A DNA stretch of 39,213 bases from Bacillus timonensis. Its GTDB lineage: Bacteria > Bacillota > Bacilli > Bacillales > Bacillaceae_L. The stretch spans positions 1 through 39,213 of the forward strand of contig NZ_SLUB01000039.1 of assembly GCF_004799755.1 (NCBI RefSeq), in the 5' to 3' direction. The notes beneath the pieces are model-generated. The model was not told the origin of the DNA. It did no database searches and saw only the letters and a list, made by a program, of their open reading frames with translations. The position numbers and the translations under genes were made by a program. Of this stretch, positions 8,297-18,121 are shown one piece after another (position 1 is the stretch's first letter; each line of letters begins with the position of its first letter).

Positions 8297-8397
8297 CAGG
8301 TAACTCTCACATCCCTACGCTAGCATTAACTAACAGGTTCGAAGGGTCTGAACTCTAATGTTCACTCTCAGCAAAATTGCTCCCCTAGTGGTTACGT
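8297..8397 (-). ncRNA. TPP riboswitch (THI element) controlling thiT
   Basis: Read on the minus strand the segment contains ACTAGGGGAGC, GCTGAGAG, GACCCTTCGAACCTG, TTAATGC and GTAGGGATGTG in the order of the TPP aptamer, closed by GTAAC / GTTAC as P1. Between the aptamer and thiT (8296-8220) a GAGAAC...GTTCTC helix, a GGGGTGCG block and a run of eight T residues form the likely expression platform. Family knowledge predicts repression when thiamine pyrophosphate is high. Confidence 0.93.
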
Positions 8398-8403
8398 TTA
8401 TTC

Positions 8404-8600
8404 ATTTAATTACTATCATAATAGAAATTAGGGAAAAGTAAAACAAAAAGTTTTCATTACAGACGAACTTCGACTAAAGGCTGACAGGTTTCTATGGCAA
8501 CCTTCGAAGTCACCACCCTAAGTGGAGGTCCAAAAGTTGAAGACTTTCTAGTAAATCTTTAAAATAGAAAGTGAATGTAAAAATAGGCTCATGTTTTTAA
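8404..8600. other. Gene-free stretch with consecutive hairpins upstream of yybS
   Basis: About 220 bases lie between the TPP riboswitch and yybS. Three helices follow one another: ACTTCGA / TCGAAGT (8467-8473 and 8504-8510) enclosing GGTT / AACC, then CCAC / GTGG (8513-8516 and 8522-8525), then AAAGT / ACTTT near 8533-8547. No riboswitch family was recognised on either strand. The minus-strand thiT promoter must also lie here. Confidence 0.4.
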
Positions 8601-8625
8601 GGGTCATATAAGTTGAGGTGAAAAG

Positions 8626-9555
8626 GTGAAAAACGCAAAAAACTTAACAGAAGGCGCCATGCTACTAGCTGTATATAGTGTGTTATTACTTCTTACTTTA
8701 TATATCCCACTACTTGGAGCTGTACTTTCATTCCTTTTGCCTATACCATTTATCCTGTTTACGGTGAAATATAGGGTAAAGCAGTCATTCCTCTTTATAC
8801 TAATTGCCTTTTTAGTATCTGGGCTATTAGGTTCGGTTTTGGGGATTATACATACGATTACGTTTGGAATTACAGGCATCTTACTAGGTGAATTGATTAA
8901 CCGGGGAAGAAGTGGCATCGAACTATTTCTAGGCTCCTGTTTATCGTATCTGTTCTCAATCGTGCTACTGTATGTAACAGCTATAGTAGTTCTGCAAATT
9001 GATGTATTTGACATGATTCGAGAGAGCTCAAGGGAATCTTTTGCCATGGCTGAGAGTATAATGAGGGCAACAGGGGGCGAAGTGAATAAAGACGTCATTG
9101 CACATCTTGAAGAGTCAATTGACATGATGCAGTTTATGATCCCAAGTATGTTCGTTTTGCTCGCCATGCTTTTAGCCTTTGTTACGGTAGTCGCAATGAA
9201 ACCAGTGCTTGTCCGACTCCAAGTGAAAATGAATCCATTTCCGCCTTTCCGTGAGGTTACTTTTCCTAAGAGTATTTTGTGGTATTACTTACTAATTTTA
9301 CTTTTAAGCTTTGTTGAAATGGAAAAAGGAACGTTTGGGTATACGGCTTTTTTAAATCTCTTTTTTATTTTGCAGTTATTAATGGTCATTCAAGGTCTGT
9401 CCTTTATTTATTATTTTTGCCATCAAAGAGGAATTACAAAGGCTGTGCCAATTATACTGACAATCTTAACACCATTTCTCCTTTATATTATTCGAATCTT
9501 AGGTATAATTGATATAGGGTTTCAACTGAGAAATCGAATTAACGGAAGAAAGTAA
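8626..9555 (+). CDS. yybS: YybS, DUF2232 membrane protein
   Basis: A 309-residue hydrophobic protein with around eight membrane segments, beginning MKNAKNLTEGAMLLAVYSVLLLLTLYIPLLG. A charged stretch (residues about 120-160, DMIRESSRESFAMAESIMRATGGEVNKDVIAHLEES) probably faces one side of the membrane. The family has the general shape of ECF substrate-binding subunits but no assigned ligand. GTG 8626 follows GAGGTGAAAAG. It immediately precedes gdpP, the same order as B. subtilis yybS-yybT. Confidence 0.88.
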   Translation: MKNAKNLTEGAMLLAVYSVLLLLTLYIPLLGAVLSFLLPIPFILFTVKYRVKQSFLFILIAFLVSGLLGSVLGIIHTITFGITGILLGELINRGRSGIELFLGSCLSYLFSIVLLYVTAIVVLQIDVFDMIRESSRESFAMAESIMRATGGEVNKDVIAHLEESIDMMQFMIPSMFVLLAMLLAFVTVVAMKPVLVRLQVKMNPFPPFREVTFPKSILWYYLLILLLSFVEMEKGTFGYTAFLNLFFILQLLMVIQGLSFIYYFCHQRGITKAVPIILTILTPFLLYIIRILGIIDIGFQLRNRINGRK

Positions 9556-9583
9556 AACAAAGCTTTAGGGAGCTGAAAATTAC

Positions 9584-11557
9584 ATGCCAGACTTTTACAA
9601 AAGGAAGTTATTTCGCTATCCTATTTATGCATTGCTTGTGATTACAAGTATTTTTAGTGCAATTCTTGTTTATTTTAAATGGATGCTTGGGTTAGCATGT
9701 TTTCTGCTCCTTGGATTTATTGTGTATTTTTTATTAAAAGCAAACTCAATTCTAAAAAAGGAAATGGAGCATTATATTTCAACCCTTTCGTATCGCTTAA
9801 AAAAGGTTGGCGAAGAGGCGTTAATGGAAATGCCGATTGGGATCTTGCTTTATAATGAGGAATTTCAGGTTGAGTGGGCTAATGCCTATTTATCGAACTT
9901 TCTTGACGCAGACACGCTGGTAGGAAGATCGCTTTATGAAGTTGAGGAACTGATTGTACCCTTAATTCAACAAGAGATCGACAGTGAGACAATTACATTA
10001 AATGAGCAGAAATTCAAGGTCATCATAAAGAGAGAAGAACGTTTACTTTATTTCTTTGATGTAACTGAACAAATGGAAATTGTGCAATTGTATGAAGCAG
10101 AGCGCACTGTTTTGGGAATTATCTTTTTAGATAACTATGATGAAGTAACCCAGGGAATGGATGATCAACGAAAAAGCTCGCTTAATAGCCAAGTGACATC
10201 CATACTGAATGAATGGGCGAATGAGCACGGTGTCTTTTTAAAGCGGACTTCATCTGAGCGATTTATCGCGGTGTTGAATGAAGAAATCCTATCAAATCTT
10301 GAAAAAACAAAATTCACGATTTTGGATGATGTAAGAGAAAATACAGCAAAAGATAGCGTAGCATTAACCCTAAGTATTGGGATTGGAATAGGAGTTCCAA
10401 CACTTCCAGAGCTAGGTGCCGCGGCACAATCAAGTTTAGACCTAGCACTGGGACGTGGTGGAGACCAAGTTGCGATTAAACTTCCGAATGGGAAGGTAAA
10501 GTTTTATGGCGGCAAAACGAATCCTATGGAAAAACGGACTAGGGTCCGCGCACGCGTGATTTCACATGCATTAAAGGAAATTGTCTCTGAAAGTGATAAA
10601 GTCATCATAATGGGCCATAAATACCCTGATATGGATGCGGTAGGGGCTTCCATTGGAATTCTAAAAGTAGCTCAAATGAACCATAAAGAAGGGTACATTG
10701 TTTTAAATCCGAATGAAATTGATTCAGGTGTAGGACGTCTACTTGAGGAAGTGAAAGAAAATACAGAACTCTGGTCCTATTTTATTACACCGGAACAGGC
10801 TCTTGAAATCGCTACAAACGACACGCTCCTTGTTGTTGTAGATACCCATAAGCCGTCGCTTGTTATTGAGGAAAAACTTGTATCAAAGATTGATAAAGTA
10901 GTGGTCATTGACCATCATCGTCGTGGTGAGGAATTTATACAATCACCTTTACTCGTATATATGGAACCATATGCGTCATCTACAGCAGAGTTGGTTACAG
11001 AGCTTCTTGAATATCAGCCAAAGCGTAAGAAAATCGATATGCTTGAGGCAACTGCTTTACTAGCGGGAATTATTGTTGATACAAAAAGCTTTACGCTTCG
11101 AACAGGCTCGAGAACATTCGATGCGGCATCCTATCTACGTGCTCAAGGTGCAGATACCGTCCTAGTTCAAAAATTCCTTAAGGAAAACATGGAACAGTTT
11201 AAAAAACGTTCAAAACTGATTGAATCAGCGTTTATTTATAAAAATGGAATTGCCATTGCAAAAGGAAAAGAAAATGAGACGTACGATCAAGTGATGATTG
11301 CTCAGGCAGCAGATACATTGCTAACGATGAATGACGTAGTTGCCTCATTTGTGATTTCCATCCGCCATGATTTAAGAGTTGGAATCAGTGCGCGGTCATT
11401 AGGAGAGGTCAATGTCCAGATAATTATGGAAGGTTTAGGTGGTGGTGGCCATCTGACGAATGCAGCTACTCAGCTAGCGGACACAACGATCGAAGAAGCA
11501 GAAGAACAGCTACTTTTAGTTATAGATGAGTATTTAGAGGGAGGTACTAAGGAATGA
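9584..11557 (+). CDS. gdpP: GdpP, membrane-bound cyclic-di-AMP phosphodiesterase
   Basis: A 657-residue protein. Two membrane helices occupy residues about 10-55, followed by a haem-binding-type PAS domain (around 80-150), a degenerate GGDEF domain (around 170-305) and a DHH/DHHA1 phosphodiesterase (around 330-650). The DHH motifs are visible: [23 protein letters not shown], the signature [11 protein letters not shown], and the DHHA1 block [13 protein letters not shown]. The enzyme hydrolyses c-di-AMP to pApA and so affects potassium balance, cell-wall stress and beta-lactam tolerance. The stop overlaps the rplI start by four bases (ATGA), suggesting translational coupling. Confidence 0.97.
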   Translation: MPDFYKRKLFRYPIYALLVITSIFSAILVYFKWMLGLACFLLLGFIVYFLLKANSILKKEMEHYISTLSYRLKKVGEEALMEMPIGILLYNEEFQVEWANAYLSNFLDADTLVGRSLYEVEELIVPLIQQEIDSETITLNEQKFKVIIKREERLLYFFDVTEQMEIVQLYEAERTVLGIIFLDNYDEVTQGMDDQRKSSLNSQVTSILNEWANEHGVFLKRTSSERFIAVLNEEILSNLEKTKFTILDDVRENTAKDSVALTLSIGIGIGVPTLPELGAAAQSSLDLALGRGGDQVAIKLPNGKVKFYGGKTNPMEKRTRVRARVISHALKEIVSESDKVIIMGHKYPDMDAVGASIGILKVAQMNHKEGYIVLNPNEIDSGVGRLLEEVKENTELWSYFITPEQALEIATNDTLLVVVDTHKPSLVIEEKLVSKIDKVVVIDHHRRGEEFIQSPLLVYMEPYASSTAELVTELLEYQPKRKKIDMLEATALLAGIIVDTKSFTLRTGSRTFDAASYLRAQGADTVLVQKFLKENMEQFKKRSKLIESAFIYKNGIAIAKGKENETYDQVMIAQAADTLLTMNDVVASFVISIRHDLRVGISARSLGEVNVQIIMEGLGGGGHLTNAATQLADTTIEEAEEQLLLVIDEYLEGGTKE

Positions 11558-12000
11558 AAGTCATTTTCTTAAAAGATGTAAAAGGTAAAGGAAAAAAAGG
11601 AGAAGTGAAAAACGTATCTGATGGATATGCACACAATTTCCTTTTCAAGCAAAACCTCGCGATTGAAGCGACACCAGCAAACATGAAAACATTAGAGGCA
11701 AAGAAAAATAAAGAATCAAAAGAAGCTGCAGAAGAATTAGCACAATCAAAGCAATTAAAAGAAAAGGTTGAGGCTTTAACGGTTGAATTACAAGCAAAAG
11801 CGGGTGAGGGCGGCAGACTTTTCGGATCTGTAACTAGTAAGCAAATTGCCGATGAGCTTGCGAAAAAGCATGGAATTAAAATTGATAAGCGTAAATTTGA
11901 TCTTCCGGATGGAATTAGAGCATTAGGTTATACAAATGTCCCTGTAAAATTACACCCAGAAGTATCAGCAACTGTAAAAGTACATGTCAAAGAACAGTAA
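11554..12000 (+). CDS. rplI: Ribosomal protein L9
   Basis: A 148-residue protein starting [36 protein letters not shown], the N-terminal RNA-binding domain of L9. A long charged helix (residues about 40-75) and the C-terminal domain ([31 protein letters not shown]) follow. It binds 23S rRNA near the L1 stalk and helps frame maintenance. GAGGGAGG within the end of gdpP supplies the ribosome site. Confidence 0.97.
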   Translation: MKVIFLKDVKGKGKKGEVKNVSDGYAHNFLFKQNLAIEATPANMKTLEAKKNKESKEAAEELAQSKQLKEKVEALTVELQAKAGEGGRLFGSVTSKQIADELAKKHGIKIDKRKFDLPDGIRALGYTNVPVKLHPEVSATVKVHVKEQ

Positions 12001-12037
12001 TTTCCATTGAAATAGAACATAGAAAACAGATAGAATG

Positions 12038-12078
12038 AAAAATGTGGTTTTGTTTACATACAGGATCACATTTTTTTC
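12038..12078 (+). terminator. Probable terminator after rplI
   Basis: AAAAATGTG (12038-12046) pairs with CACATTTTT (12067-12075) around a 20-base loop, ending in a T run. Confidence 0.6.
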
Positions 12079-12165
12079 ATATAATAAGCTTTTTCATGTC
12101 GAAATTAGTATAATAGATAGATAGACCATAAAAATAAAGAACACAAATAAGGGAGTGGAGAATAG

Positions 12166-13530
12166 TTGAGTGACATTTTTGCTGATCGTATTCCTCCGCA
12201 AAATATAGAAGCAGAGCAAGCTGTTTTAGGGGCCATTTTTCTAGAGCCGAGTTCACTTACTCTTGCTTCAGAAGTATTGATTCCAGAAGACTTTTATCGG
12301 ACATCTCACCAGAAGATTTTTGACGCGATGCTAAATCTCTCAGATAAAGGTGAACCGGTCGACCTTGTCACGGTTACTTCTGAGTTAGCGGATGCAAAAA
12401 TTTTGGACGAAATTGGTGGAGTTTCTTACTTAAGTGAATTGGCAGGTGCTGTTCCAACCGCAGCCAATATCGAATATTATGCGAAGATCATTGAAGAGAA
12501 ATCGATTTTACGACGATTGATTCGCACAGCAACGACGATTGCGACGGATGGTTATTCACGCGAAGACGAGGTTGACTCTCTTTTAAGTGAAGCCGAAAAA
12601 AATATTATGGAAGTGGCAAACCGTAAAAATGCGGGTGCATTCCAAAATATTAAAGATGTTCTTGTCCAAACCTATGATAATATTGAAACCCTTCATAATC
12701 GTGTAGGCGATATTACGGGTATACCAACAGGGTTTACAGAGCTTGACAAAATGACAGCCGGATTCCAACGAAATGATTTAATTATCGTGGCAGCCCGTCC
12801 ATCTGTTGGTAAGACTGCATTCGCTCTTAATATTGCGCAAAACGTAGCAACAAAGACGGATGAGAATGTTGCCATCTTCAGTCTAGAGATGGGCGCAGAG
12901 CAGCTAGTGATGAGGATGCTTTGTGCGGAAGGAAACATCAACGCCCAAAACCTACGTACTGGCTCCTTAACACCTGAGGATTGGAGTAAGCTAACGATGG
13001 CAATGGGAAGTTTGTCAAATTCGGGAATTTATATTGATGATACCCCAGGTATTCGTGTTAATGAGATTCGCTCAAAATGCCGTAGACTTAAGCAAGAAAG
13101 TGGATTAGGGATGATTCTGATTGATTACCTTCAATTGATCCAAGGAAACGGCAGAAGCGGCGAAAATCGTCAGCAAGAAGTTTCCGAAATCTCTCGTTCC
13201 TTAAAAGCATTAGCTCGTGAATTGAAGGTTCCAGTCATTGCCTTATCCCAGCTTTCCCGTGGTGTTGAACAAAGACAGGACAAGCGTCCAATGATGTCAG
13301 ATATTCGTGAATCAGGAAGTATTGAGCAGGATGCGGATATTGTCGCTTTCTTATACCGTGATGATTATTATGACAAAGAATCAGAGAATAAGAATATCAT
13401 TGAAATTATTATTGCAAAGCAACGTAACGGCCCGGTAGGAACAGTTTCGCTGGCTTTCGTAAAAGAATATAATAAATTCGTCAATCTCGAACGAAGGTTT
13501 GACGACGCTGGTATTCCGCCAGGAGCGTAA
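12166..13530 (+). CDS. dnaC: Replicative DNA helicase DnaC (DnaB family)
   Basis: A 454-residue hexameric replicative helicase. The N-terminal domain begins RIPPQNIEAEQAVLGAIFLEP. The RecA-like domain has Walker A ARPSVGKTAFALN near residue 210, the Walker B strand GLGMILIDYLQLI near 310, and the arginine-finger region QDADIVAFLYRDDYYD. It unwinds the lagging-strand template and recruits primase. The start is TTG 12166, preceded by AAGGGAGTGGAG. A TATAAT at 12109-12114 may be the promoter, though no good -35 lies 17 bases upstream. In B. subtilis purA follows; here it does not. Confidence 0.97.
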   Translation: MSDIFADRIPPQNIEAEQAVLGAIFLEPSSLTLASEVLIPEDFYRTSHQKIFDAMLNLSDKGEPVDLVTVTSELADAKILDEIGGVSYLSELAGAVPTAANIEYYAKIIEEKSILRRLIRTATTIATDGYSREDEVDSLLSEAEKNIMEVANRKNAGAFQNIKDVLVQTYDNIETLHNRVGDITGIPTGFTELDKMTAGFQRNDLIIVAARPSVGKTAFALNIAQNVATKTDENVAIFSLEMGAEQLVMRMLCAEGNINAQNLRTGSLTPEDWSKLTMAMGSLSNSGIYIDDTPGIRVNEIRSKCRRLKQESGLGMILIDYLQLIQGNGRSGENRQQEVSEISRSLKALARELKVPVIALSQLSRGVEQRQDKRPMMSDIRESGSIEQDADIVAFLYRDDYYDKESENKNIIEIIIAKQRNGPVGTVSLAFVKEYNKFVNLERRFDDAGIPPGA

Positions 13531-13566
13531 AAAGGACGTATCACAATTGTGATACGTCCCTTTTTA
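13531..13566. terminator. Terminator after dnaC (26-bp perfect palindrome)
   Basis: GGACGTATCACAA is followed directly by its exact complement TTGTGATACGTCC, with A residues before and CTTTTT after. Confidence 0.9.
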
Positions 13567-13709
13567 GTCTATGTCATTTTATCTATGAAATATGTTAAAT
13601 GGATGCCTTTAGAAGTAGGAAATCGACAGAAAGTGCGCAGTTCTATAAGTGGAAAGACCCAAGTCTATGCCAGAATCCTACAAATTTTGTGTAAAAAAAT
13701 GGAAGTAAT

Positions 13710-13726
13710 ACTACAATTATATTACA
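13710..13726 (-). promoter_or_regulatory. Candidate WalR (YycF) box upstream of the M23 peptidase
   Basis: On the minus strand TGTAAT, five bases, TGTAGT. The published WalR consensus is two TGTWAH half-sites separated by five bases; the first half-site matches fully and the second in five of six positions. It lies about 180 bases before the peptidase start. A further isolated TGTAAA half-site is at 13690-13695. Confidence 0.45.
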
Positions 13727-13789
13727 TATTGGAAACTAGTATACTATTTTTCAAATTCTATGGTAAATTAATAAAGTATAAAATAGAGA

Positions 13790-13906
13790 GATTTGTCGAA
13801 CTATCGAATACGTCTTGGCGTATTTTGTAAGATAACGCTTTTCAACTCACAGGGTGAGAGGAACGAGTATTTCGGACAAGCAACCTTTGTTCAGGGAGGA
13901 AAGAAC
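13790..13906 (+). other. Untranslated leader of the M23 peptidase gene
   Basis: The sequence contains AATACG / CGTATT (13807-13825), CTCAC / GTGAG (13846-13858) and GGACAA / TTGTTC (13874-13893) hairpins, then AGGGAGGA as ribosome site. The ydaO-type c-di-AMP riboswitch that precedes some cell-wall hydrolase genes was considered, but its conserved blocks are not present. Between the dnaC terminator (13566) and this leader there is no convincing gene. Confidence 0.35.
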
Positions 13907-15343
13907 GTGTCAAATCAAAATAATAATAAAAAAGCACCAAGAACATACATGACTTTATTTAAACGAGTGGCCATTACATCTGTTGCACTTTCAACACTTG
14001 TGTTTGGAACAGTATCGGCGGATACAAAAATTCAAACCGTGTATCACATATACATAGATGGCAAAAGAATTGGAACAGTCGATTCCAAAAATGTTGTAGA
14101 AAAAGCAATTGATCAAAAAGTAGACTCTTTAAAGGATCAATATCAAGGGCTAGACCTAATCGCAGATAATGTATCCGTAATTGAAGAACAAGCCTTTTAT
14201 CCTACTTTTAATAATAGTACGACTGCAAAGAAGTTAGAAACAGAACTTGAAATTGCAGCGGAAGCCAAAGCTATTACTGTTGACGGAGAGCCAGTTGCTT
14301 ATCTTAAAAATGAGGAAGAAGCAAATGAAGCTCTTAAACAATTAAAATTACAATATGTAAGTGAAGAAGAGTTGCAGGAGCTCGAAGCTAGAGCAACCTC
14401 AAAAGAACCTTTACCAGCGTTAGCTGAAGGACTATCTCGTTTATTAGACGTTTCGTTCGTAGAAAAGGTTTCAATTTCTGACGAAAAAATTTCACCTGAT
14501 CAGGTTCATAGTCCTGCTGATACGGTTACATTGCTTCAAAAGGGAACTTTAGAGGAGAAAAAGTATCAGGTCAAAGAGGGAGATGTACTAGGCTCTATCG
14601 CAGTTGACCATGATTTGAAAACTGCTGAATTACTAGCATTAAACCCAGGGATGACCGAAGATACTTTGCTTCAAATCGGACAAGAGTTAAATGTAACAGC
14701 ATATAAACCATTTTTAACAGTTGTTGTTAAAAAGGAGCAAAACAAAAAAGAAACCATTAAGTTTGAAACAAAGGTAAACGAAAATTCAGATATGTTTAAA
14801 GGTGACAGAAAAGTAACTCAAGAAGGTCAAGATGGTGAAAAGACTGTTCACTATGAATATAAAATCATCAATGGTGTGACAGCTGAAACAAATAAGCTTG
14901 GTGAGTCCATCATCAAGGAACCAATAACGGAGATCATCGAAAAAGGAACCAAGGTTGTTCCATCTCGAGGATCTGGTCAGCTTGCATGGCCGACAGTTGG
15001 CGGTTATATTTCTAGTCATGTTGGATATAGATGGGGAAGACTTCATAAAGGACTTGACATTGCAAGACCAAGCAATTATGCGATAAAGGCAGCTGACAAT
15101 GGTACGGTTGTAGAAGCTGGTTATGATGGAAGCTTCGGTAACAAAGTTGTGATTAACCATAACAATGGAATGAAAACCATTTATGCACACATGTCTTCTA
15201 TTCATGTAAGTGTGGGGCAAACTGTATCAAGAGGTCAACAAATTGGTGTAATGGGATCAACAGGAAACTCTACAGGAACTCACTTGCATTTTGAATTATA
15301 TATAAATGGGGCTCTGAAAAACCCGTTAGAATATCTAAACTAA
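13907..15343 (+). CDS. Exported M23 peptidoglycan endopeptidase with LysM and G5 domains
   Basis: About 478 residues from GTG 13907, which follows AGGGAGGA; the longer frame from 13793 runs through the leader. The N-terminus has a signal-type helix (FKRVAITSVALSTLVFGTVSA). A LysM wall-binding domain (YQVKEGDVLGSIAVDHDLKT ... LLQIGQELNV) is followed by a G5-like domain (KETIKFETKVNENSDMFKG ... GEKTVHYEY). The C-terminal LytM/M23 zinc peptidase shows HKGLDIA and THLHFELY, the metal ligands H, D and HxH. It cleaves peptide crosslinks in the wall. The position just before walRKHIJ, with a possible WalR box upstream, fits the known control of wall hydrolases by WalRK. Confidence 0.9.
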   Translation: MSNQNNNKKAPRTYMTLFKRVAITSVALSTLVFGTVSADTKIQTVYHIYIDGKRIGTVDSKNVVEKAIDQKVDSLKDQYQGLDLIADNVSVIEEQAFYPTFNNSTTAKKLETELEIAAEAKAITVDGEPVAYLKNEEEANEALKQLKLQYVSEEELQELEARATSKEPLPALAEGLSRLLDVSFVEKVSISDEKISPDQVHSPADTVTLLQKGTLEEKKYQVKEGDVLGSIAVDHDLKTAELLALNPGMTEDTLLQIGQELNVTAYKPFLTVVVKKEQNKKETIKFETKVNENSDMFKGDRKVTQEGQDGEKTVHYEYKIINGVTAETNKLGESIIKEPITEIIEKGTKVVPSRGSGQLAWPTVGGYISSHVGYRWGRLHKGLDIARPSNYAIKAADNGTVVEAGYDGSFGNKVVINHNNGMKTIYAHMSSIHVSVGQTVSRGQQIGVMGSTGNSTGTHLHFELYINGALKNPLEYLN

Positions 15344-15351
15344 TTCAGACT

Positions 15352-15382
15352 AAAACCTTCAGCATGATGCTGGAGGTTTTTT
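15352..15382 (+). terminator. Terminator after the M23 peptidase
   Basis: AAAACCTTCAGCAT / ATGCTGGAGGTTTT with a one-base turn region and six T residues. Confidence 0.9.
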
Positions 15383-15575
15383 CATAAGTATAAAGAATAA
15401 CAAAGGCGGAAAAGGAAAGGACAAACGTCCTAAATCAGCGTTTTTTTCACACTTACTAATGATATACCTCCCTTTTTCTGCTAAAGTTAAAGATAAAGGA
15501 GCAAAATAACAAGAACGATTCGAACTATATAAATGAACCCAGATAAATTATTTCAAAGTGAAGGAGTAATGGCCA

Positions 15576-16283
15576 ATGGAAAAAGTAATTCTTGTAGTGG
15601 ATGATGAGAAACCAATTGCAGATATCTTGCAATTTAATCTAGAAAAAGAAGGATATAAGGTAGTTTGTGCTTATGACGGCAATGAGGCCTTAGAAAAGGT
15701 AGAAGAGGTGGAGCCTGACCTTATTCTTCTCGATATCATGCTGCCCCATAAGGATGGTATGGAAGTATGTCGTGAAGTACGAAAAAAACATGATATGCCA
15801 ATTGTCATGTTGACAGCAAAGGATTCAGAAATTGATAAAGTATTGGGTCTTGAACTGGGGGCTGATGATTATGTCACCAAGCCGTTTAGTACAAGAGAAC
15901 TGCTTGCACGGGTAAAAGCAAATCTACGTAGACACCAACAAATTTCTGAGGCAGTTAGCCAGGATACAACAAGTGAAATAGCAGTAGGTTCACTTGTCAT
16001 CCATCCCGATGCCTATGTAGTAAGTAAACGTGGTGAAACGATTGAATTAACACATCGTGAATTTGAACTCTTGCATTATTTGGCGAAACACTTAGGTCAA
16101 GTCATGACAAGAGAACATTTATTACAAACCGTATGGGGTTATGACTATTTTGGAGATGTACGAACAGTAGACGTTACCGTCCGCCGTTTGCGTGAAAAAA
16201 TTGAAGACAGTCCAAGCCATCCAACATGGATTGTGACGAGACGTGGAGTTGGCTATTATTTACGAAACCCTGATCAGGAGTAA
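15576..16283 (+). CDS. walR: WalR, essential cell-wall response regulator
   Basis: A 235-residue OmpR-family response regulator. The receiver domain starts [23 protein letters not shown]; the phospho-acceptor is D53 in LILLDIMLP, and K102 lies in VTKPFS. The winged helix includes [15 protein letters not shown] and [15 protein letters not shown]. WalR controls peptidoglycan hydrolases in response to WalK. ATG 15576 follows GAAGGAG. It is the first gene of the walRKHIJ operon; the 230 bases upstream hold the peptidase terminator and presumably the operon promoter, which was not confidently located. Confidence 0.97.
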   Translation: MEKVILVVDDEKPIADILQFNLEKEGYKVVCAYDGNEALEKVEEVEPDLILLDIMLPHKDGMEVCREVRKKHDMPIVMLTAKDSEIDKVLGLELGADDYVTKPFSTRELLARVKANLRRHQQISEAVSQDTTSEIAVGSLVIHPDAYVVSKRGETIELTHREFELLHYLAKHLGQVMTREHLLQTVWGYDYFGDVRTVDVTVRRLREKIEDSPSHPTWIVTRRGVGYYLRNPDQE

Positions 16284-16291
16284 AGCCGAAC

Positions 16292-18121
16292 ATGAGACGA
16301 CTAGGTTTTTTTCAGTCCATTCACATTAAATTTGCACTTATTTATTTGCTGCTCATTTTAATTGCCATGCAAATAATCGGTGTATATTTTATTGGGAAAC
16401 TGGAGTTACGATTAGTAGAAAATTTTAAAGTATCGTTAAATGAGCGCGTCAATATGTTAGCGTTTAGTATGGAACAGGAAATGATTAAGGAGCGAGAGGA
16501 TCCATCAACTTTAGAAAAGGATATCCGGAATATTTTAAGAGACTATGAGTCAGAGGATATTCAGGAAATCCAGGTAATTGATAATAAAAGCCGTGTAATA
16601 GGAAACTCAGATCCGTATAGTCAAGGTGTCGTTGGACGAAAATCGAATATAGATTTGGTCAAACGTACGTTATTATTAGGTGACAGTCTAGATGATGTCC
16701 GTCGACAGGGATATGACCGCGTATATATATCTTCAACACCGATTCGCTCGAATGGAGATACAATTGGTGCCATTTATTTAAAGGCACGGATGGAAAATGT
16801 CTATGATGATATAAAAGAAATTAACGATATTTTTGTAACAGGAACAGGGATTGCAATGGCGATTACCGCAATTCTAGGTATTTTTGTTGCTCAGACTATT
16901 ACAAGACCTATTTCTGCAATGAGGAAGCATGTAGTGGAATTAGGCAAAGGGAATTATTCGAAGAAGGTAAAGGTGTTTGGTCAAGATGAGATTGGCCAAT
17001 TGGCCATGACTTTTAATAATTTATCCAGCAAAATACAGGATGCACAGGCGACAACAGAAGGTGAACGTCGGAAGCTTTCTTCGGTATTAACACATATGAC
17101 AGATGGAGTTATTGCCACTGACAAAAAGGGTAGAGTCATATTAATAAATACACCTGCAGTCAATATGCTGGATGTTTCACGTGAAACAGTTCTTAATGAA
17201 TCCATTGTATCTGTCTTAGGCTTAGACGAGCAATACACGTTTGAGCAGCTTGTTCACGATATTGATACAGAAATACTTGATTTTAGTACCCATAAAAAGC
17301 AATACATTATAAAGGTTAGCTTTTCGGTTATTAAGAAGGAGTCAGGCTTTATTAATGGGTTAATTGCTGTTCTATATGATGTAACCGAGCAGGAAAAAAT
17401 TGAAAGTGAACGAAGAGAGTTCGTAGCGAATGTTTCCCACGAACTAAGAACGCCATTAACGACCATGCGCAGTTATCTTGAAGCACTAGCAGATGGTGCC
17501 TGGAAGGATGAAAAAATTGCACCGCAATTTTTAAATGTGACACAAACTGAAACCGAGCGGATGATTCGACTCGTGAATGATTTACTTAAACTATCAAAAC
17601 TTGATAGCAAGGACTACAAATTCTCAAAGGAACTCATTAATTTCACTAAATATTTTCATCGGATTATTGACCGTTTTGAAATGTCGAAGGAGCAGCACGT
17701 TTCATTCGTCCGTAATTTACCAGAGAAGTCAATTTATCTAGAATTGGATCCGGATAAAATTACACAGGTACTTGATAATGTCATATCAAATGCATTGAAA
17801 TATTCTCCAGAGGGCGGAACGGTCATTTTCGGATTGACTGAGGCTAATAATGAAATTGTGATAAGTGTGGGTGACCAGGGTGTTGGCATCCCTAAGGATA
17901 ACATTAATCGTATTTTTGACCGGTTTTACAGGGTGGATAAAGCGCGAACTCGTAAGTTAGGGGGAACTGGGTTAGGACTCGCTATCGCCAAAGAAATGGT
18001 CGTTGCTCATGGAGGTAGGATTTGGGCTGAAAGTGAAGAAGGGGTTGGAACAACTGTTTTCTTTACTCTACCAACTGATGGAAATCAAGAGGGGCTAGAG
18101 GATGAATGGGATGAAGTATGA
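16292..18121 (+). CDS. walK: WalK, sensor histidine kinase
   Basis: A 609-residue sensor. Domain order: membrane helix 1 (about 13-33), extracellular Cache/PAS-like sensor (about 35-180), membrane helix 2 (about 183-203), HAMP (about 205-257), cytoplasmic PAS (about 265-370), HisKA with H383 in FVANVSHELRTPL, and HATPase_c with NALKYSPEGG, GDQGVGIPKDNI, and GGTGLGLAIAKEMV. The kinase senses wall state, partly through peptidoglycan fragments and lipid II in relatives, and phosphorylates WalR. The start lies eight bases after the walR stop. Confidence 0.97.
   Translation: MRRLGFFQSIHIKFALIYLLLILIAMQIIGVYFIGKLELRLVENFKVSLNERVNMLAFSMEQEMIKEREDPSTLEKDIRNILRDYESEDIQEIQVIDNKSRVIGNSDPYSQGVVGRKSNIDLVKRTLLLGDSLDDVRRQGYDRVYISSTPIRSNGDTIGAIYLKARMENVYDDIKEINDIFVTGTGIAMAITAILGIFVAQTITRPISAMRKHVVELGKGNYSKKVKVFGQDEIGQLAMTFNNLSSKIQDAQATTEGERRKLSSVLTHMTDGVIATDKKGRVILINTPAVNMLDVSRETVLNESIVSVLGLDEQYTFEQLVHDIDTEILDFSTHKKQYIIKVSFSVIKKESGFINGLIAVLYDVTEQEKIESERREFVANVSHELRTPLTTMRSYLEALADGAWKDEKIAPQFLNVTQTETERMIRLVNDLLKLSKLDSKDYKFSKELINFTKYFHRIIDRFEMSKEQHVSFVRNLPEKSIYLELDPDKITQVLDNVISNALKYSPEGGTVIFGLTEANNEIVISVGDQGVGIPKDNINRIFDRFYRVDKARTRKLGGTGLGLAIAKEMVVAHGGRIWAESEEGVGTTVFFTLPTDGNQEGLEDEWDEV

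Noticed and set aside
8470-8530. T-box-like AGGGTGG on the minus strand
   Set aside because: The T-box continuation ACCGCG is absent and the specifier region cannot be placed.
13549-13830. A 93-codon frame after dnaC
   Set aside because: It begins inside the dnaC terminator, has no ribosome site and overlaps the promoter region of the peptidase.
13872-13881. TTCGGACAAG shared with the start of the 52-bp repeat units
   Set aside because: Ten bases only, without the rest of the unit; a chance match is likely.
13790-13906. c-di-AMP (ydaO-type) riboswitch in front of the M23 peptidase
   Set aside because: The leader is too short and the conserved aptamer blocks are missing.
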